From positions 12,302,031 through 12,366,030 of the forward strand of contig NC_060106.1 in assembly GCF_021155765.1 (NCBI RefSeq): a DNA stretch of 64,000 bases, in the 5' to 3' direction. This DNA comes from Diprion similis (lineage: Eukaryota; Arthropoda; Insecta; Hymenoptera; Diprionidae). The number at the start of each line of letters is the position of its first letter. Positions within the stretch are counted from its first letter, which is position 1. Below the pieces are notes generated by a model. The model searched no databases. It was given only the letters and a program-made list of their open reading frames with translations, and was not told the origin of the DNA. Shown piece after piece: positions 11,224 to 24,144 of the stretch. The position numbers and the translations under genes were made by a program.

Positions 11224-11259
11224 TATATAAACCGCGTCATCTGTGCCGGCGAATCAGTT
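11224..11259 (+). promoter_or_regulatory. TATA box plus initiator of the DDIT4-like gene
   Basis: TATATAAA at 11224-11231 is followed by the arthropod initiator TCAGTT at 11254-11259. If the A at 11256 is +1, the TATA box starts at -32, the expected spacing. The gene's ATG lies about 200 bp downstream on the same strand. TATA promoters are typical of inducible genes, which fits the family. Confidence 0.8.
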
Positions 11260-11279
11260 GTTTGAACGACGAGCAAGTG

Positions 11280-11291
11280 ATGGTTGTGTAG
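11280..11291 (+). promoter_or_regulatory. minimal upstream ORF (ATG, two codons, stop) in the 5' leader
   Basis: ATGGTTGTGTAG starts about 24 nt after the inferred transcription start and 174 nt before the main ATG. It encodes only three residues before its stop. Such minimal uORFs can lower translation of the main frame and relieve that under stress. The function here is inference. Confidence 0.45.
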
Positions 11292-11453
11292 CTTCTCTAA
11301 AGCTTCGCCGGCTCATTTAACGTAATCTTTTGTTCCGTTGAACTGACCAGAACATTTTCCTCTCCTTCTTCATCACCAGATTACCAACAGTAGTGGTTTT
11401 CTTTTTCTTTTATAAAACTGTGTTTATAAGAGAAATACCTTTTTCAATTTGAA

Positions 11454-12949
11454 ATGGAGGTGCTACCGTGTCCGGTGAATGTGAATTTCAGCAACAACAG
11501 AGGTACGTACGTAACTACCAGACAATCGCGACGTGATATTTTGTTCCCATGTTTTTTTTCTCCTCGGACGTACCTACGGCTCATTTTTCCTATCGTAATA
11601 GAAAATCTCTAAGCTTGAAATGTGATGCGAAATCCGAACTACGGGTTTTCTTCTCCGTCTTCAGCGCCGCAGTTCCAACGGTTCCTTTCTCTCCGGCTAG
11701 CGCACAGCTGATCTCGCTAAGGATCTCAGCTGTAGTACAATAAATTCAATAAAAATGTCATGTCGCGCGATAATTAACGATCTCAAACAAACTCGCAAAG
11801 GGTCATATCAGATTTTATTCGAAATTTTCATTTCAAGTACCCTCGAAAGTGTTTATATTCTTACTCTGCGTAAACTGACGAGTTGTTGCATCACGTTTAT
11901 CCGACCTTCTAACGTCCCGGCGATCCGGTCTATATTGCTTCATGTAGATGTGTGGCGTATTCTTATTTATCAATTGAAACTTAGTGCTTAGTTTTAATTT
12001 GGAGTTCAGAAAGGTCGAGAATAAATGCTATTGATGTTAAAGAGTAAAAAAAAATTGAAACGTGTTTAACAAAGAACCACGAAAACTCGTTTTGTAGTGT
12101 AAAAAACGGTTCTCAGTTTCGAATAGATTTAACACACTGAACAAGAAATACGATTCTTAAAGTTTATAGATTATTGTAGACTTTCTCTGTAATAATTCGG
12201 GTTTATTCATTTTGTTTAATAAAAATTATTTACCACCCAACTAACGAAAGTTCATTTTCCTCTATTTACAGCTGGATATGCTACTGAAGAGTTGGATGGT
12301 GCTTGCCAGGCGTTGGCAAGGCGATTGGAGGTTGAACTCAGGGCAGCTAAACATGCCCAGCTCGCTTGCGGCGAAGTCTTACTGCCTGCTGATCTTCTTC
12401 CCAGAATTGCAGGAGAAGTGCTCGCCATGGCTGAGAACGAGCCTTGTGGTCTTAGGTATTTAGACAGATTTTTCCACATTTTCAAGACTCTTAACAGCAT
12501 TGACATTGCTTGCTTGTCGACTTCAATCCTCGTCGGAATTCATATAATTTAACAAAATTGTTCATTTTTGTTACAGAGGCTGCACGTTATTCATAAGCTT
12601 CGAAAATGACAGCTTTTGCCGAAAGCTTTCCAGAGTGCAGTGCGACCCCAGTGCGATTTCCACGTTTGAGCTCTACCTAACTCTCAAACAAGATCACACC
12701 TCATGGCATATTCTGCTGCCACAATTTCTCAAGTGAGTACAATTAATTTTGATGAAAAATAGGGTTTCAAGAAAATATGGTTTGGACCGAATTTAGAAAT
12801 TGGTTGCTGATGTTGGAAATTTTTGACTGACGGGAGATTTTGCTTTTCTTTTTTACAGAAATCTTACTCGTGGTGGAACAATAATGATTAGCAGAGATTT
12901 CACTCTGGAAAAAAAGAAGCTGTACCGATCTTACCAGCAAGACCATTGA
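11454..12949 (+). CDS. DDIT4/REDD1 family protein (scylla/charybde-like), 4 exons, complete
   Basis: REDD1 proteins are induced by hypoxia, DNA damage and glucocorticoids or starvation and suppress TORC1 through TSC1/2. Fly homologues are scylla and charybde. Exons: 11454-11502, 12272-12455, 12577-12732, 12859-12949. All introns are GT-AG with compatible phases (1, 2, 2), giving 159 residues. Residues from about 20 to 155 form the RTP801_C domain: helical segment ELDGACQALARRLEVELRAA, then CGEVLLPADLLPRIAGEVL, the conserved GLRGC turn, the CDPS-x-(I/V)-xTFxLxL strand and the C-terminal FTLEKKKLY motif shared with vertebrate REDD1. The protein is shorter than fly scylla or charybde because it lacks their long disordered N-terminus; an upstream alternative first exon could supply one. 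The start is the only ATG after the uORF in the leader. I leave the symbol empty because insects often have one or two paralogues and which one this is cannot be decided here. Confidence 0.93.
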
Positions 12950-13902
12950 GCCCGTTGTTGATTCAAATGAGTGAAATGAACAACTTCTCAATGAGTGAGA
13001 ATACATTAACAACGGATCACAAACTTAACACGTGCCAGTTGGTATGGACACTCTTTGATACAGCCCACACATCTCCAACTGTTGGAAGGTCTTCTTATCC
13101 TCACGGGCAGCGAGTAATAACCACGCAGAGGTCCATAAATAGAAGATACAAAAACTGAGAGAGGAGAGACTGCAGCTGGAATATTTAATGGTACATAAAA
13201 ATTTTGAAAATTGTCTTATAATATTGCTATGGTTAGGATTTTAAAACCATCGTCGTTGTGAGGTAACACATTTTGAATATGTTTTGATTAATCGATATGA
13301 AACCGGGAGAGATGATCAGCTGCAATGTATCGGAAACATATTTAATCTAATAGTAGGAATATATTGTGATAGAGAAAACAAATTATAGTAGTAGCGTCAG
13401 CTCTTCTGAGAAGAGGTATAATGTCTTCGTTAAGGAAGATGCATCATTAAGACTTTTAACAAATTTCACGTGATATGTAGTGTAAAAGTGATGTTTTATT
13501 ATATATATATATTAGTCGTCTAAGTAGGCTAGGTTTAGTTACTTCAAGTGCAGGTCGTGGACCATGATATCTATCGTTCATTCTGATAAAAGTTGTATAA
13601 TCTTTTACCGGCTGCTACAAATCATCCACATTCACAATTTCGCGCAATTCATATTGTTTTTCCAAATCACGGACTTGTCCAATTTTCTCGTTTCGTTTCT
13701 TGGTTTGTTTTTCTCATTTTTTTCTTCTTTTTTTTTTCCGTGAATCATGTCAGTGATCGTAGAGTGTTTAATAATTTTTTGTTTTCATTCTTTTCTACTT
13801 TTCATTTATACGTGTAAACGACTGTCCTTAGCGTAGTTTTTAAAACCGTACCTGTGGATTCAATTAAACGAACCAGTGTCAAAAAAATAATTTTGAGGTG
13901 TT

Positions 13903-13957
13903 TCGATCGATCGATCGAGCGAGCGAGCGAGCGGACGAACGAACGAACGAACGAATG
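13903..13957. repeat. compound tetranucleotide microsatellite (TCGA, GAGC, GAAC)
   Basis: Successive short arrays of TCGA, GAGC and GAAC units differ from each other by single steps. This suggests stepwise mutation within one expanding array. It lies in the presumed 3' UTR. Confidence 0.85.
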
Positions 13958-14195
13958 CTTTGTTTAGATGTTTTTCTTTCCTTTTTTTTTTCAAATATTT
14001 TTTTTACACTTATTACGATAATCTCGATTTTTTTTATATATTATCCGCCGTAGGGAAAGGTAATACCGACCCGTTGGTGGTATTGTGATATTAAAAAAAG
14101 CAAGTGTGATTAATATAAGTTTTAAGGTTTTTTTTTCTCCTGCTAATTTCGGAGCTGTGCGATGAATATGCGGCTGTCAGTATGCCATTTGAAGC

Positions 14196-14201
14196 AATAA
14201 A
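14196..14201 (+). promoter_or_regulatory. polyadenylation signal of the DDIT4-like gene
   Basis: AATAAA followed by an A-rich stretch, about 1.25 kb after the stop codon. Confidence 0.5.
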
Positions 14202-14794
14202 AAAAAGTAAATATGAAGAAGAAAAAAATTAAATTCGTTACTTGCATCTATTCTACATAGGACCGAATGGAAAATCAATAGTAAATTTGAAGTCAAATGT
14301 TCGAACGACTGTGGTCGTTGAGGGCATGCAAAATACCGTACATGATTCTAACAGCTGGCCATTGTGGTGCCTCGTCTATTTGATTGGTTAAAATTTATCA
14401 AATCAGACGGATGGCCTCCGAATTTCAATATATGTGATCTTATATCATTATTATGATTATCTAGAAACAGATTATAGAATGCTATTGTCTATATTTTATA
14501 CTGAGTTAAAAATTCTATGAAGATAATAACAAAAAATACAAATAAAAGATGAAAAAAATAATACAACAAATTATAAAATATATATCTACATATATACGTA
14601 TATATTTAAGAATATATATATGTATGTAAAATATTTAATTTTTCACACAACGATATTACGATAAAGTATTTATATCTGCATAGCACGCACAGATGCGGAA
14701 TGATGTTTGTAACGACAATTTCTGGACAATGACTCCTGCGCGATTGTGTCTTCGGTTCACCTAAATGTGTACAGGTTTAAATGGAGGTTTATAT

Positions 14795-14829
14795 ATACCC
14801 GTAAAACCTTCGGTAAGATTTACGGGTAT
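14795..14829. other. perfect 11-bp hairpin
   Basis: ATACCCGTAAA at 14795-14805 and its exact reverse complement at 14819-14829 enclose a 13-nt loop. No T-run terminator logic applies in a eukaryote. The function is unknown. Confidence 0.6.
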
Positions 14830-17073
14830 TAAAACCGACAGAACCGAATTCTCTCGCGCAGAGAGACCGAGACCGAGAGAGAAAGAGAAAGTAAAATCTT
14901 CCGGGTATTTGAATCGAACTTCTGTACGCATTTGCAGGCTCTTTGATAATTTTGTATAAGTCGTGGTTACAAGCTTCCGTGTTTGGCGATGGTCGTTATG
15001 ACGAGCGAAAGACACTGAAGCATAATTTCGCGTTGCACTTCTAATTAACTTATGTAAATACGTATATAATTTTCGCAATTTTTTTTGTTTCCATTTTTCT
15101 CGTTTTTTTTCTTGACGGATATCTTGAAGTATTGGTACTAGAATAATAGATAACACAGTTCATGACAGTATTGTATCTTAACCAAATTTCTGTTTCTCCT
15201 TGTCGAAAGAACTCAGTTGAAGCAGTCATCATAAGTTAATGGGGTCTTAGAGAAATATTTTTTCGTCCAAATGGTTAACGGGCAGAAAAATACTTCGCTA
15301 AAACACCAAAGAGACAACAACACGATCTCACGCGTATCAATATGAATAAAAGTTGAGAGAGAGAGAGAAATGAATAGAGGCAGAGCTATAACGCGGGCCA
15401 CAATAGTATCTAATATTTGAATAAATGTCATCGGTTAAAACCGGTAGAATTTTCCGATTTGGTGTAATCCGATCGCATCCAATTTTCTAAACATACATTA
15501 TAGGTCTAGTATCACTTGACTCTTCGCAATATCTTTCGTATTTAGTACTGTATACATATATATATTACATATATGTGATGTTATTTCTAATTTGTAATAT
15601 TTACAGTAGGAGTGACAAAAATAAACAAAGTTTAATAATAAATTACACGTCTCAGATTTTATTTATACCTTATCACCTTCAGCTCCTCACCACCTACATA
15701 ATTATATTATAATGTTAGGTATGCAATTCAATCGCTGCAATGATTGTCAATACGCTACGCGACACTTTAAACAATGAAAAATAACGTGACACATTAGCTT
15801 CTATAAATAATCCGTACATAGGTACCATGAATTGTATAAGTTACGATGGGTTTTGTATTGCATAATTGATGAGGTCTCGTAACTTGGTACCACAGAAAGA
15901 GTTAAAAATAATTAACATTGCTCATATAGGTATTAAGTTCAGCGTGTAATCCATGCCGTTTTTCATTCAACCGTTGCTTTTCAAACAATATTCGTTACCG
16001 AGTTCTTCAAACTCACCTCTTCCGAGCCAATGTACGAGTATTATATTGGTATTAGTGCATACATACATACATCACACGCATGTGCACATATAACTCGTTA
16101 TTTAGAGCAATTTTTTGAGGTGTTCGAAACAATTTAGGTATTAAACTCGTATGGTCTATTCATTGGCAAAAGCGATCGATCTGCACATATTCCAAACATC
16201 GCTCGGAAGGAAAACTCGATATTTTAATCTCAACTTCTATTTTTCTATTTTTACTTCCGTTCTTCTAATTGTATACAGAAATTTACGACGCGGAGAACAG
16301 CGATGCACAAGCTCTGGAGTCTGGTAAACCTAGGAAATGGTTTACGGTAGAGATGATGCGGTTACCTTGTTCAGATTATCTTATACTGGCCTACACGAAC
16401 AGTTTGAATAGATTTTAATAAATTAAACGTCTTGGAAATAATACGTAGCGTTGAAATACACCGAGGCTGGTATTCTCGGTTGTGTAGAAATTCAGAAGCA
16501 GTGGATATTACAACGTCGTTCTTTAGATGTCGGGTATCGCAGCCCATTGCGATCTTCGCTCACCTGCACCTCGAGCGTACAATATTTGAAATTCGTTGAA
16601 ATTTATCGTCTTTATGGTCTCAATGTCAGAGAGTCTTCCAACGATTAATTAGCGGCGCTGATTCACCTAAAACAGACTGCGCGTATCGCAATATATAAGC
16701 GCAAATCTTATACCGTATACGTCTGTAATCGGAATTGCTGTTTAAATACGGAGTATTATGTGCACGGTTATCTCATATCGCGTTATATTATAGCCTCTTA
16801 TGTGCTCTTTCAATTAACAAAGTTTATCACTCGTTGCTCTTTCAAGTGTAAATATTTTTCGAGAAACTGTGCGATTCTCCGATTATTTTCGACGGATCAA
16901 CTTGTCACTACAGCGGCATTACATAAAATAATACGTATGTACATACGTACATGTATACATAAATGTCCTAGAACGTTCTCGAACTTACCCTACACGTACT
17001 CTAATCTATGTATAACACACAGCTGTAATAGCTTCGCGCGACGCTGTCAGAGGCCTGTATATATGTATAATAT

Positions 17074-17090
17074 ACACACACACACACACA
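17074..17090. repeat. (CA)n microsatellite
   Basis: Uninterrupted AC dinucleotide array of about 8 units. Confidence 0.9.
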
Positions 17091-20000
17091 TGTGTACACC
17101 GGGCACATGGCCATTGTGTCTGTACACATATGCACACCGGTAAAGGGCGAGCGTGTGCCGCACAACACAATAGAGACTGTCGAGTTGTAAAATCTCGATC
17201 GAAGCCGCGTTCTCGTTATTATAGACAATGCGAAGGTAGACGGTGACCTATTGTTCTCAGTGAACCGGAAACCGGAAATCTATAAATCGATGTTTAAAAA
17301 TGTACAAATTTAATCCGCAATACATAGTCAATTACATGGACATGTGCTACACGTGCAGGTTTCGTATGAGTCAGCTGCATGCGAAATTGGTCAATTCAAT
17401 TCGGCCGATTGGGCAAGAAAACCAGTTTTCACAGCTTAGGTATACTTTCTTTTTTCATTCAACGATGGGTAGGTTGTAATGTTGACGGGGAAATTTACTT
17501 GAACGCAAACCAGTAATTTTCTGTTCAATACATGTGCTGTACAGACACGGAAAGCCTGTGTTTTTGAAATTCATAGACTAGATTCATGAATTCGAAACAT
17601 CGTGGTGATTTTCCGTGCATGAAACTTGTGTTTGAAATCTATAGATCCCGAAATCTGTCGGTACAGCACGTTGCACACATTGACGCTATGTTCCCAAAGG
17701 CATCCTTACCGGAAACGGCGGTACGATATAACTTTATACGTGGATAGGCGTCTTTCCAGTTTCCCTGCAGGCTTACCGTCCCTCCGATATTTTTTATGCT
17801 GCTGTCTTAGGTTCAACTGCGTTGAAGCGTGCAATACCTGCAAGTTCGTGGCATTCTCGTTTTGATTTCGCAAAACCCAAGCCCAGTGCTTACGGTCATA
17901 GATGCCTGCGAATTATGGCGTAGAGTCGTTAGCGCGAGGATTATTGGTGGTCGAAATTTGCGTAGGATTGCGTATAATAATATCGGGTGGATACGAAGCG
18001 TCGCGGAAGGAGGCCTTTCGCTTAGAAAAAATGAGAAAATTTTTTTCACCACTATGAGCAGCCGTTCATTCTATACATCGTGCACTAGGCATATAATGGC
18101 CCTGACTGCCATATGTACGAGTATGTATACGTACATGCAAATTTTGCGAACATGACGGCATCTTCGCATACACGAAGTATCGATGTATAAAGGCACGTGC
18201 AGCACTTTGAATCGGTGAGGTAATTGTCGAGATAAAAACTCTGTTTTCAACTTTTAATCAGAAATCATTAATTATATCTTTGCTGAGTGATTGATGGAGT
18301 GACTGTCACGAAAACAGGTCCGCGGGTCCGCCAAGAATATCTCAAAACTATGTATGTATGTACGTACGTGATTTCACGTATTATACGGTCTACTGTATAG
18401 CTCTGACGTTTGAATGACGTCACGAGTAGAGCATTTTGGATTTTTTACTTTTGTACACATATTACTTATCTTTTGATGATGTCTTTCTCTTTCATTTTCT
18501 ACAGCTCTTCCACGAGTGGTTTCGTGTATTAATATACGGTATATGTATAACGTAATGTATATCATATGCGTACATAGCGTGAAGCTCCTGCACGAAGATC
18601 AAAATCGTTATCAGCGAATCGCGCAAGGTGCGGTAAGCGCAACAGTTGCTTTCCTATTTTGTGGTCTTTGTGGGTCATGTTTTAATTTTTTCGCCGATTT
18701 ATGCGCTCTGCACTCGCAATCAAGGCGACAAAATCTATGGCGTTTCCGGGTGAATTCGTACAGGTCGTTGCTACCGTTAGAGAGACGGGAAAAAATATTT
18801 TATGAAATGACGGATTTCTGCTTATAGAGCGTGGAAAATATTCACCCTATTTTCGCTTCAACTGATTCATGCAATTAATGTTTAATTTCCAGAGCTCTGC
18901 GGCAACTTTTATACGTTTGCAATACAATTAGTCAAAGTGACACACGCGTGTCCGCGTTTTACTACTAACGATACGGTCGTTAAAAAATGGGAACTACATC
19001 CTAGAGAAATGACCTGATTGTCATGATATGCGAAAACAACAATGGAGTGATGACATGGAAGGCAATACCTAATTACAAATTAATCGCGTAAATGGGTAAG
19101 GCAGGAACCGATGGTTCCTTGTAATCGGAACTTTCGTTCGTCAATACCTCTCTCTGTTTAACTGTGTAATTTGCGATTACAAAACTACTCCGTCCTTATA
19201 TGTTATCAACTTTTACTTGCAGTCATCTCCGGATATCCTGGTGAAATTTTGATTTCATCCTATATTTAATGATGAGATAATGCAGAAATGAATTTTTTGT
19301 TTAGACCGTTGTTCCTTATTCGATTAAATATTTGTGATTTTTCTGAACGTTCAGAATAACAAAAAGCTAGAATAAATATTTGAAACAACGTAAGCTTCAT
19401 GCCGAGAAGCTTGATTTACATAAAATCTGTATTTTTATATTTCTTTTTATGATGTATCGGACTGTGAATTGTGTATAGGTATAACGATATATAAATTTCG
19501 TGGATAAGTTGATGAAAATTTGTATATAAAGTAATGGACGGAGGTAACGTAGGGGAAATAAATCGAATCTCAATTCTTAACCGGAATATTAATATCTTTA
19601 ACTTAATTCAGAACCGTGTTCGTGAATTTACTTGTTCCTCACCCTTGTGGCACTGATTCAATATTACAATATTATTATACTTAGATGTAGACTTCGTAGA
19701 GTATGTTACAGTGGTTAATTGAAGTCTGTGCATTAAAAAAATAGACAGTTTTTAAGACCCGCAGGGTTATAATAATGTAAAATGAATGTCAAGATTAATT
19801 TAGGTTGTTCTTCCTGTAGCCGTACCCTTAATTAATGTTAAAGAAAACTTGAAAGCGGTAAGGCTACGCACTCACGATTCGAAGAAACGGGGTCTTTGTA
19901 ACGCTCAAGATTACGGTCATGATTTTGGGCAGGTAAATGATGATTACGCGTTAACAGAAGGAACAGTGAATGATATCTACGATCTATATATGCACAATTA

Positions 20001-20528
20001 TACGAAAGAGTAAAGAGTATAAAGGACTGGGAGTTTCTCATCTGAGTTATAAAATGTGGTTTTTTTTTTATTTCAAAGCGTGGGCCAACCGCGGACGTTT
20101 TACATCGTTAGATGTTTATCCTTTGAGGATGAAACATCGTTTCAATAAACAGTTCTAATCTAACTTCTTTTGTACGAATAAATCTTGATAGATTAATTAT
20201 TATTAATCACAGCCATCAAGTCGTACAAGAGGCTGTTTGTAAGGTCGAATTTTCTCCATCAATTATGACACGAAAAAAATCACTGCGGGTATAATTATTA
20301 ATAACGTAACGAAGTTGTGTTCGCATCCTTTGTGTACCCTAGCACGGCTGATGCCGATATGGTATTCAGTTTTCATCAAATGTTCAATCGTTTCTTCTCA
20401 ATTGTACGGTTACTCGATCAACAAACAGTCAGTCGTCAGACTTCAACAGGAGCATTTCGATTCAAAGTATATTCGCTTTTTTACACATTATTCTTTGCTG
20501 CGACAATTCTTTGACTCGACGTTTGCTC

Positions 20529-20830
20529 GCTGTCAAACTTGGGCTAATATTAGTTATATTATAATAGGCCCAACTTTGGTTGTCGGCATTGGACCTGTAT
20601 TGCTTGTCCCGCATTTTTAATTTCGTCCCATATGAGCTGTCAAACTTTGCCTAATATTGGAGCTGTTATTGAGCGAATTTTAAAGATACGTATGAAGCCA
20701 AATGAAAAAAAACTTTATGAATCGACATTGACTAAATACAAACGCCCGAAATTGGGCCTACAAATTAATTTCCACACGTGCATGCGTCGAAAATTGGGAT
20801 AGTTTGCAGAGCAATACAATAGATATACTA
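20529..20830. repeat. degenerate repeat built on TTGGGC/CTAATATT motifs
   Basis: GCTGTCAAACTT followed by NGNCTAATATT occurs at 20529 and again at 20636 (period 107), except that the first copy reads CGCTGTC and the second GAGCTGTC. Related words (GGCCCAACTTTGG, CATTGGACC, GAAATTGGGCC) lie between and after them. It looks like a decayed repeat with internal subunits. The family is unidentified. Confidence 0.35.
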
Positions 20831-21258
20831 TATCCGAAGCGTGAAGTATGATTATAGGGTGGAAAATTTTTGGACATCCGATAAATAAAACGATAATAAA
20901 TTTCGTTGAAGTTGCCAAACATCGTACAGACACCGATGATTGTTGGTACTACAATAACACTCGAATAAATAAACTTGCGACAAGCAAGTACTCAGTACAA
21001 AGGTATAACTATTCTTAGACCCCAGATATTTCGGTTCGTTTGCTCACGTACGAACATTGCGATATACGTGCATTATACGTACGTGCTGTGTAAACGCGTC
21101 AGTAAAGATCGCTACACCAGCCGTTTGTAATCGACCGTAAATTTGTTCGAAACCCTCGCGTGATATCTTGGTAAAGAATAACACACGGCATTCAGTAAAC
21201 TTCGAAGCAACGTATTGCTTATATTTTTGTTGTTTTATCTTTCAATTTCTTTTCCTTT

Positions 21259-21259
<1 letters not shown>

Positions 21260-21290
<31 letters not shown>

Positions 21291-21291
21291 T
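21260..21291. repeat. (TTC)n microsatellite with T-run
   Basis: TTC triplets run into a run of about ten T, within a T-rich tract. Confidence 0.85.
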
Positions 21292-22094
21292 CAATCTTTG
21301 TTTTAGTTATATTGAATTTTATTATTAACATTCAACACTCGAACAGGCTTACTATAGGTACACAATAATACGTGTACGTGCTCACGACGAGCTAATGTTT
21401 TCTCAACAATCTTGCAGGGTACGATAGTTATCGACAAACACGATAATAAATGTGTAAAGATGATAACGCGGCCTTTCGACTATATACTATACCTATACAC
21501 ATATATACACCTATTGTAGTCAACGTACTTCTTCGCCTTGCGAAACTATAATAAATATTACACATGTATGAATACATAGCTGCGTGAGTATAACTTTTAC
21601 ATACCTATACACATCGCTGCCTGAGCTATTATACATAGGTAAATTGCAATAGTGAAATAGTAAAAAAGAATAAAAGACTGGCACTTAGAGGAGTCTCTTA
21701 TATAGAAACAATAAACCTCCTTTCGGCGCTTCTTCCACACCCCTGTTGTCGTTAATTATAATTATTCGTGATTAATTCCGGTGATCGGCAAGGATGCGAA
21801 CAGGTAGGTACAACGTATCTAGGAAGGGCCGAGCGAGGACGGGCGATAAAGGTAAAGAAACGAGAGGGAGGGAGGAGGAGGCCTTGGATAACAGCCCCCG
21901 TTCTCACTCACTTAGTTATAAGCTCGTGTAATATAATGGAAAGACAAGCAACCGACGTACGTACGACCCGAGCACGCCTGCTGCACGAAGCCTTGTCCCT
22001 GGGATACTTACATTAGACGTTACTTACGGTATTGGTACTTACGGCTCGCCATAGCGCAGCCTCGCGCACTTAGCATTCGCTTGTGTTACACCGG

Positions 22095-22158
22095 TGGAGC
22101 ATGGAGCATGGAGCATGGAGCATGGAGCATAGCCGATAGAGGATAGAGGATAGAGGAT
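22095..22158. repeat. two adjacent heptanucleotide minisatellites
   Basis: TGGAGCA is repeated five times (22095-22130). After a 4-bp spacer, GATAGAG is repeated more than three times (22135-22158). Both arrays are perfect, have the same unit length but differ in sequence. Confidence 0.9.
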
Positions 22159-22990
22159 CACCGCGATATTGTACGTAGGTATACCTAGAAGGGTAAGCTC
22201 GGAGATGTGGGTCAGGGACAGGCAGTCAACGCTCGCTACCAGATGCTGCAGCGTGCTTGCGCTCTGCCTCTCTTATACCTTGTACCTATACCTATACAGG
22301 CATAGTGTAGGTATAATAGGTACTGCGAAATACAGCGGGTTCCTATACCTGTTATAACAGCGTGAAAATTATCACTCTTTATTCAGATACGCGTACGTTA
22401 TACGTTACCTCGATTGCAGAAGTGAAAATAACGACGAGTGAATGTAGTCGTGCAGTCGTATGGATGTTAAATTTCGAAAAATTGCACCTACGATTCTTAA
22501 CTGCTGTTGCAGATGCAGTGTCATATTTGTATATTTTATAATGCAAATATATACTTATCTATATAGGTCCATAAATGCCTGGGCAAGTATCGGAGAATTT
22601 AATGTGAAAGCACGATAAAAAATGGGCACAAATTCGGGACAAATATGCGTAGATAATGATATGGAATCTTGAAAAATTAACGAAAACAACGAACACTTGG
22701 TGTATTACCAAACATATTCGTGTATTATTCGGTGTCGCGCGATGCTTCTAGAATCGCAAAGCGGTGAGTTATAATTATTCGTTCATGTACGTTTGAAAGT
22801 GACTACTGTTTTACGATACATAGGTATAGAGTACGTATAGGCCGGGGGGGTAGGAAGGTGTAGGTATAATATAAGATCGCGAGCGCGCGCTGCTTTTTTT
22901 ATGTACAGAACCGCAGGATGTGTAGAATATATCATGTATAAGCCACGTATGTATAGATACGTATGACTGGGTACATAGGCATAGATACAT

Positions 22991-23007
22991 ACACACACAC
23001 ACACACA
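22991..23007. repeat. (AC)n microsatellite
   Basis: Uninterrupted AC array of about 8 units. Confidence 0.9.
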
Positions 23008-23847
23008 AACATACGCAAGCGCGACAGGCATATGCACAGGTAAGTGTATTTGCGTTACGCAAACAACCGAATGAGTCAGCGACTCCGTTGCCGATTCGCG
23101 AGACGCTCCGTCGACTCTCCCGCGGTTGTTAAAACTGAACCCTAATCGGCTTGTGGGTTAAAATTCGAAAGCTTGTAGGTATAGGTAGGTACCTGTCGGG
23201 AAAGGCTCGTAGAGCGCAAAAGACGTTATAATAGAGTACAGCAAGAAAGGGCAGTGTTCTGTTCCGTTTCCGTTTTGACTTTATTATAGGTTTAACGGGA
23301 CGCTATATTCGGTCTATACCGACAGAGTGAAATGTCACTGTTTTCGACTATTACACTCACTCTTAGGAATCACTCACCGCTCGTTTCGAGAGCTACGAGT
23401 ATAGTTTCCGGATGAGTTGTTCGTTCGTAGCAGCGTGCGCGGGGCCCAAAGTCGAAAAAAAATCTGGACCCCGGTACGATGACGCATGCACGGATGAAGA
23501 CGGCGAGAAAGGGAATATGTAGAAGAGAAAGATGGAAGAAATGTAAAAAAAAGTCTGCACGAAACGCGCGTTATGCGTATAATTATTATCATAGCAGGTA
23601 AATACACGATGTATAATGTGTGCCTGCCCACCACGCCATGCACGAGTCATTCGTGACTCGCCTCCGATTCCGGAGTTTCTGTCGAGCGAGTGTAGAGACA
23701 TGCATTGTGTAGGCCCTCCGAGTTTCTGCGGTGCCTGAAATTACGTACAGTATAGGTATGTACCTCCACCGCATACTCTACTCACAGACACGCACGCACA
23801 CTGTGCTGCCTAAAGTGGCGAGAGTACGAGGTGGTGGAGGGCGAAAA

Positions 23848-23880
23848 GGGGGGGGGGGGGAGGAGGAGGAGGAGGAGGGA
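23848..23880. repeat. G-run followed by (GGA)n
   Basis: A run of about 13 G leads into GGA triplets. G-quadruplex formation is possible on the plus strand. Confidence 0.85.
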
Positions 23881-24108
23881 CCAGCGACACGGCCAGAGAA
23901 GGGACATGGCGTGACGTTGCTCAAACCACGATAAGAAACAATAGAAACTTATTAACTACTTATCTCCAGCAGAGTATAAAATAATGGGAAAAAAGAACAA
24001 GGGTTAGGTAAAAAGAGAAAATTAAATAAAAACCATGATGAAGAAAAAAACGACATCGACGCGTTAAAGCTAGAAGGTCGTATCAGTATGGGTATAGTAT
24101 ATCACGCG

Positions 24109-24144
24109 GGGTATATACATTAGACATATATGATGTATATACCC
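24109..24144. other. perfect 12-bp hairpin
   Basis: GGGTATATACAT at 24109-24120 and its exact reverse complement at 24133-24144 flank a 12-nt loop. Confidence 0.6.

Larger units (their letters stand above)
12950..14201 (+). other. probable long 3' UTR of the DDIT4-like gene
   Basis: About 1.25 kb of AT-rich sequence without coding frames follows the stop codon. It contains a compound tetranucleotide repeat and pyrimidine tracts (around 13690-13800 and 13975-14035), and ends at an AATAAA. The extent is inferred from the first good polyadenylation signal and not from transcript data. Confidence 0.5.
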
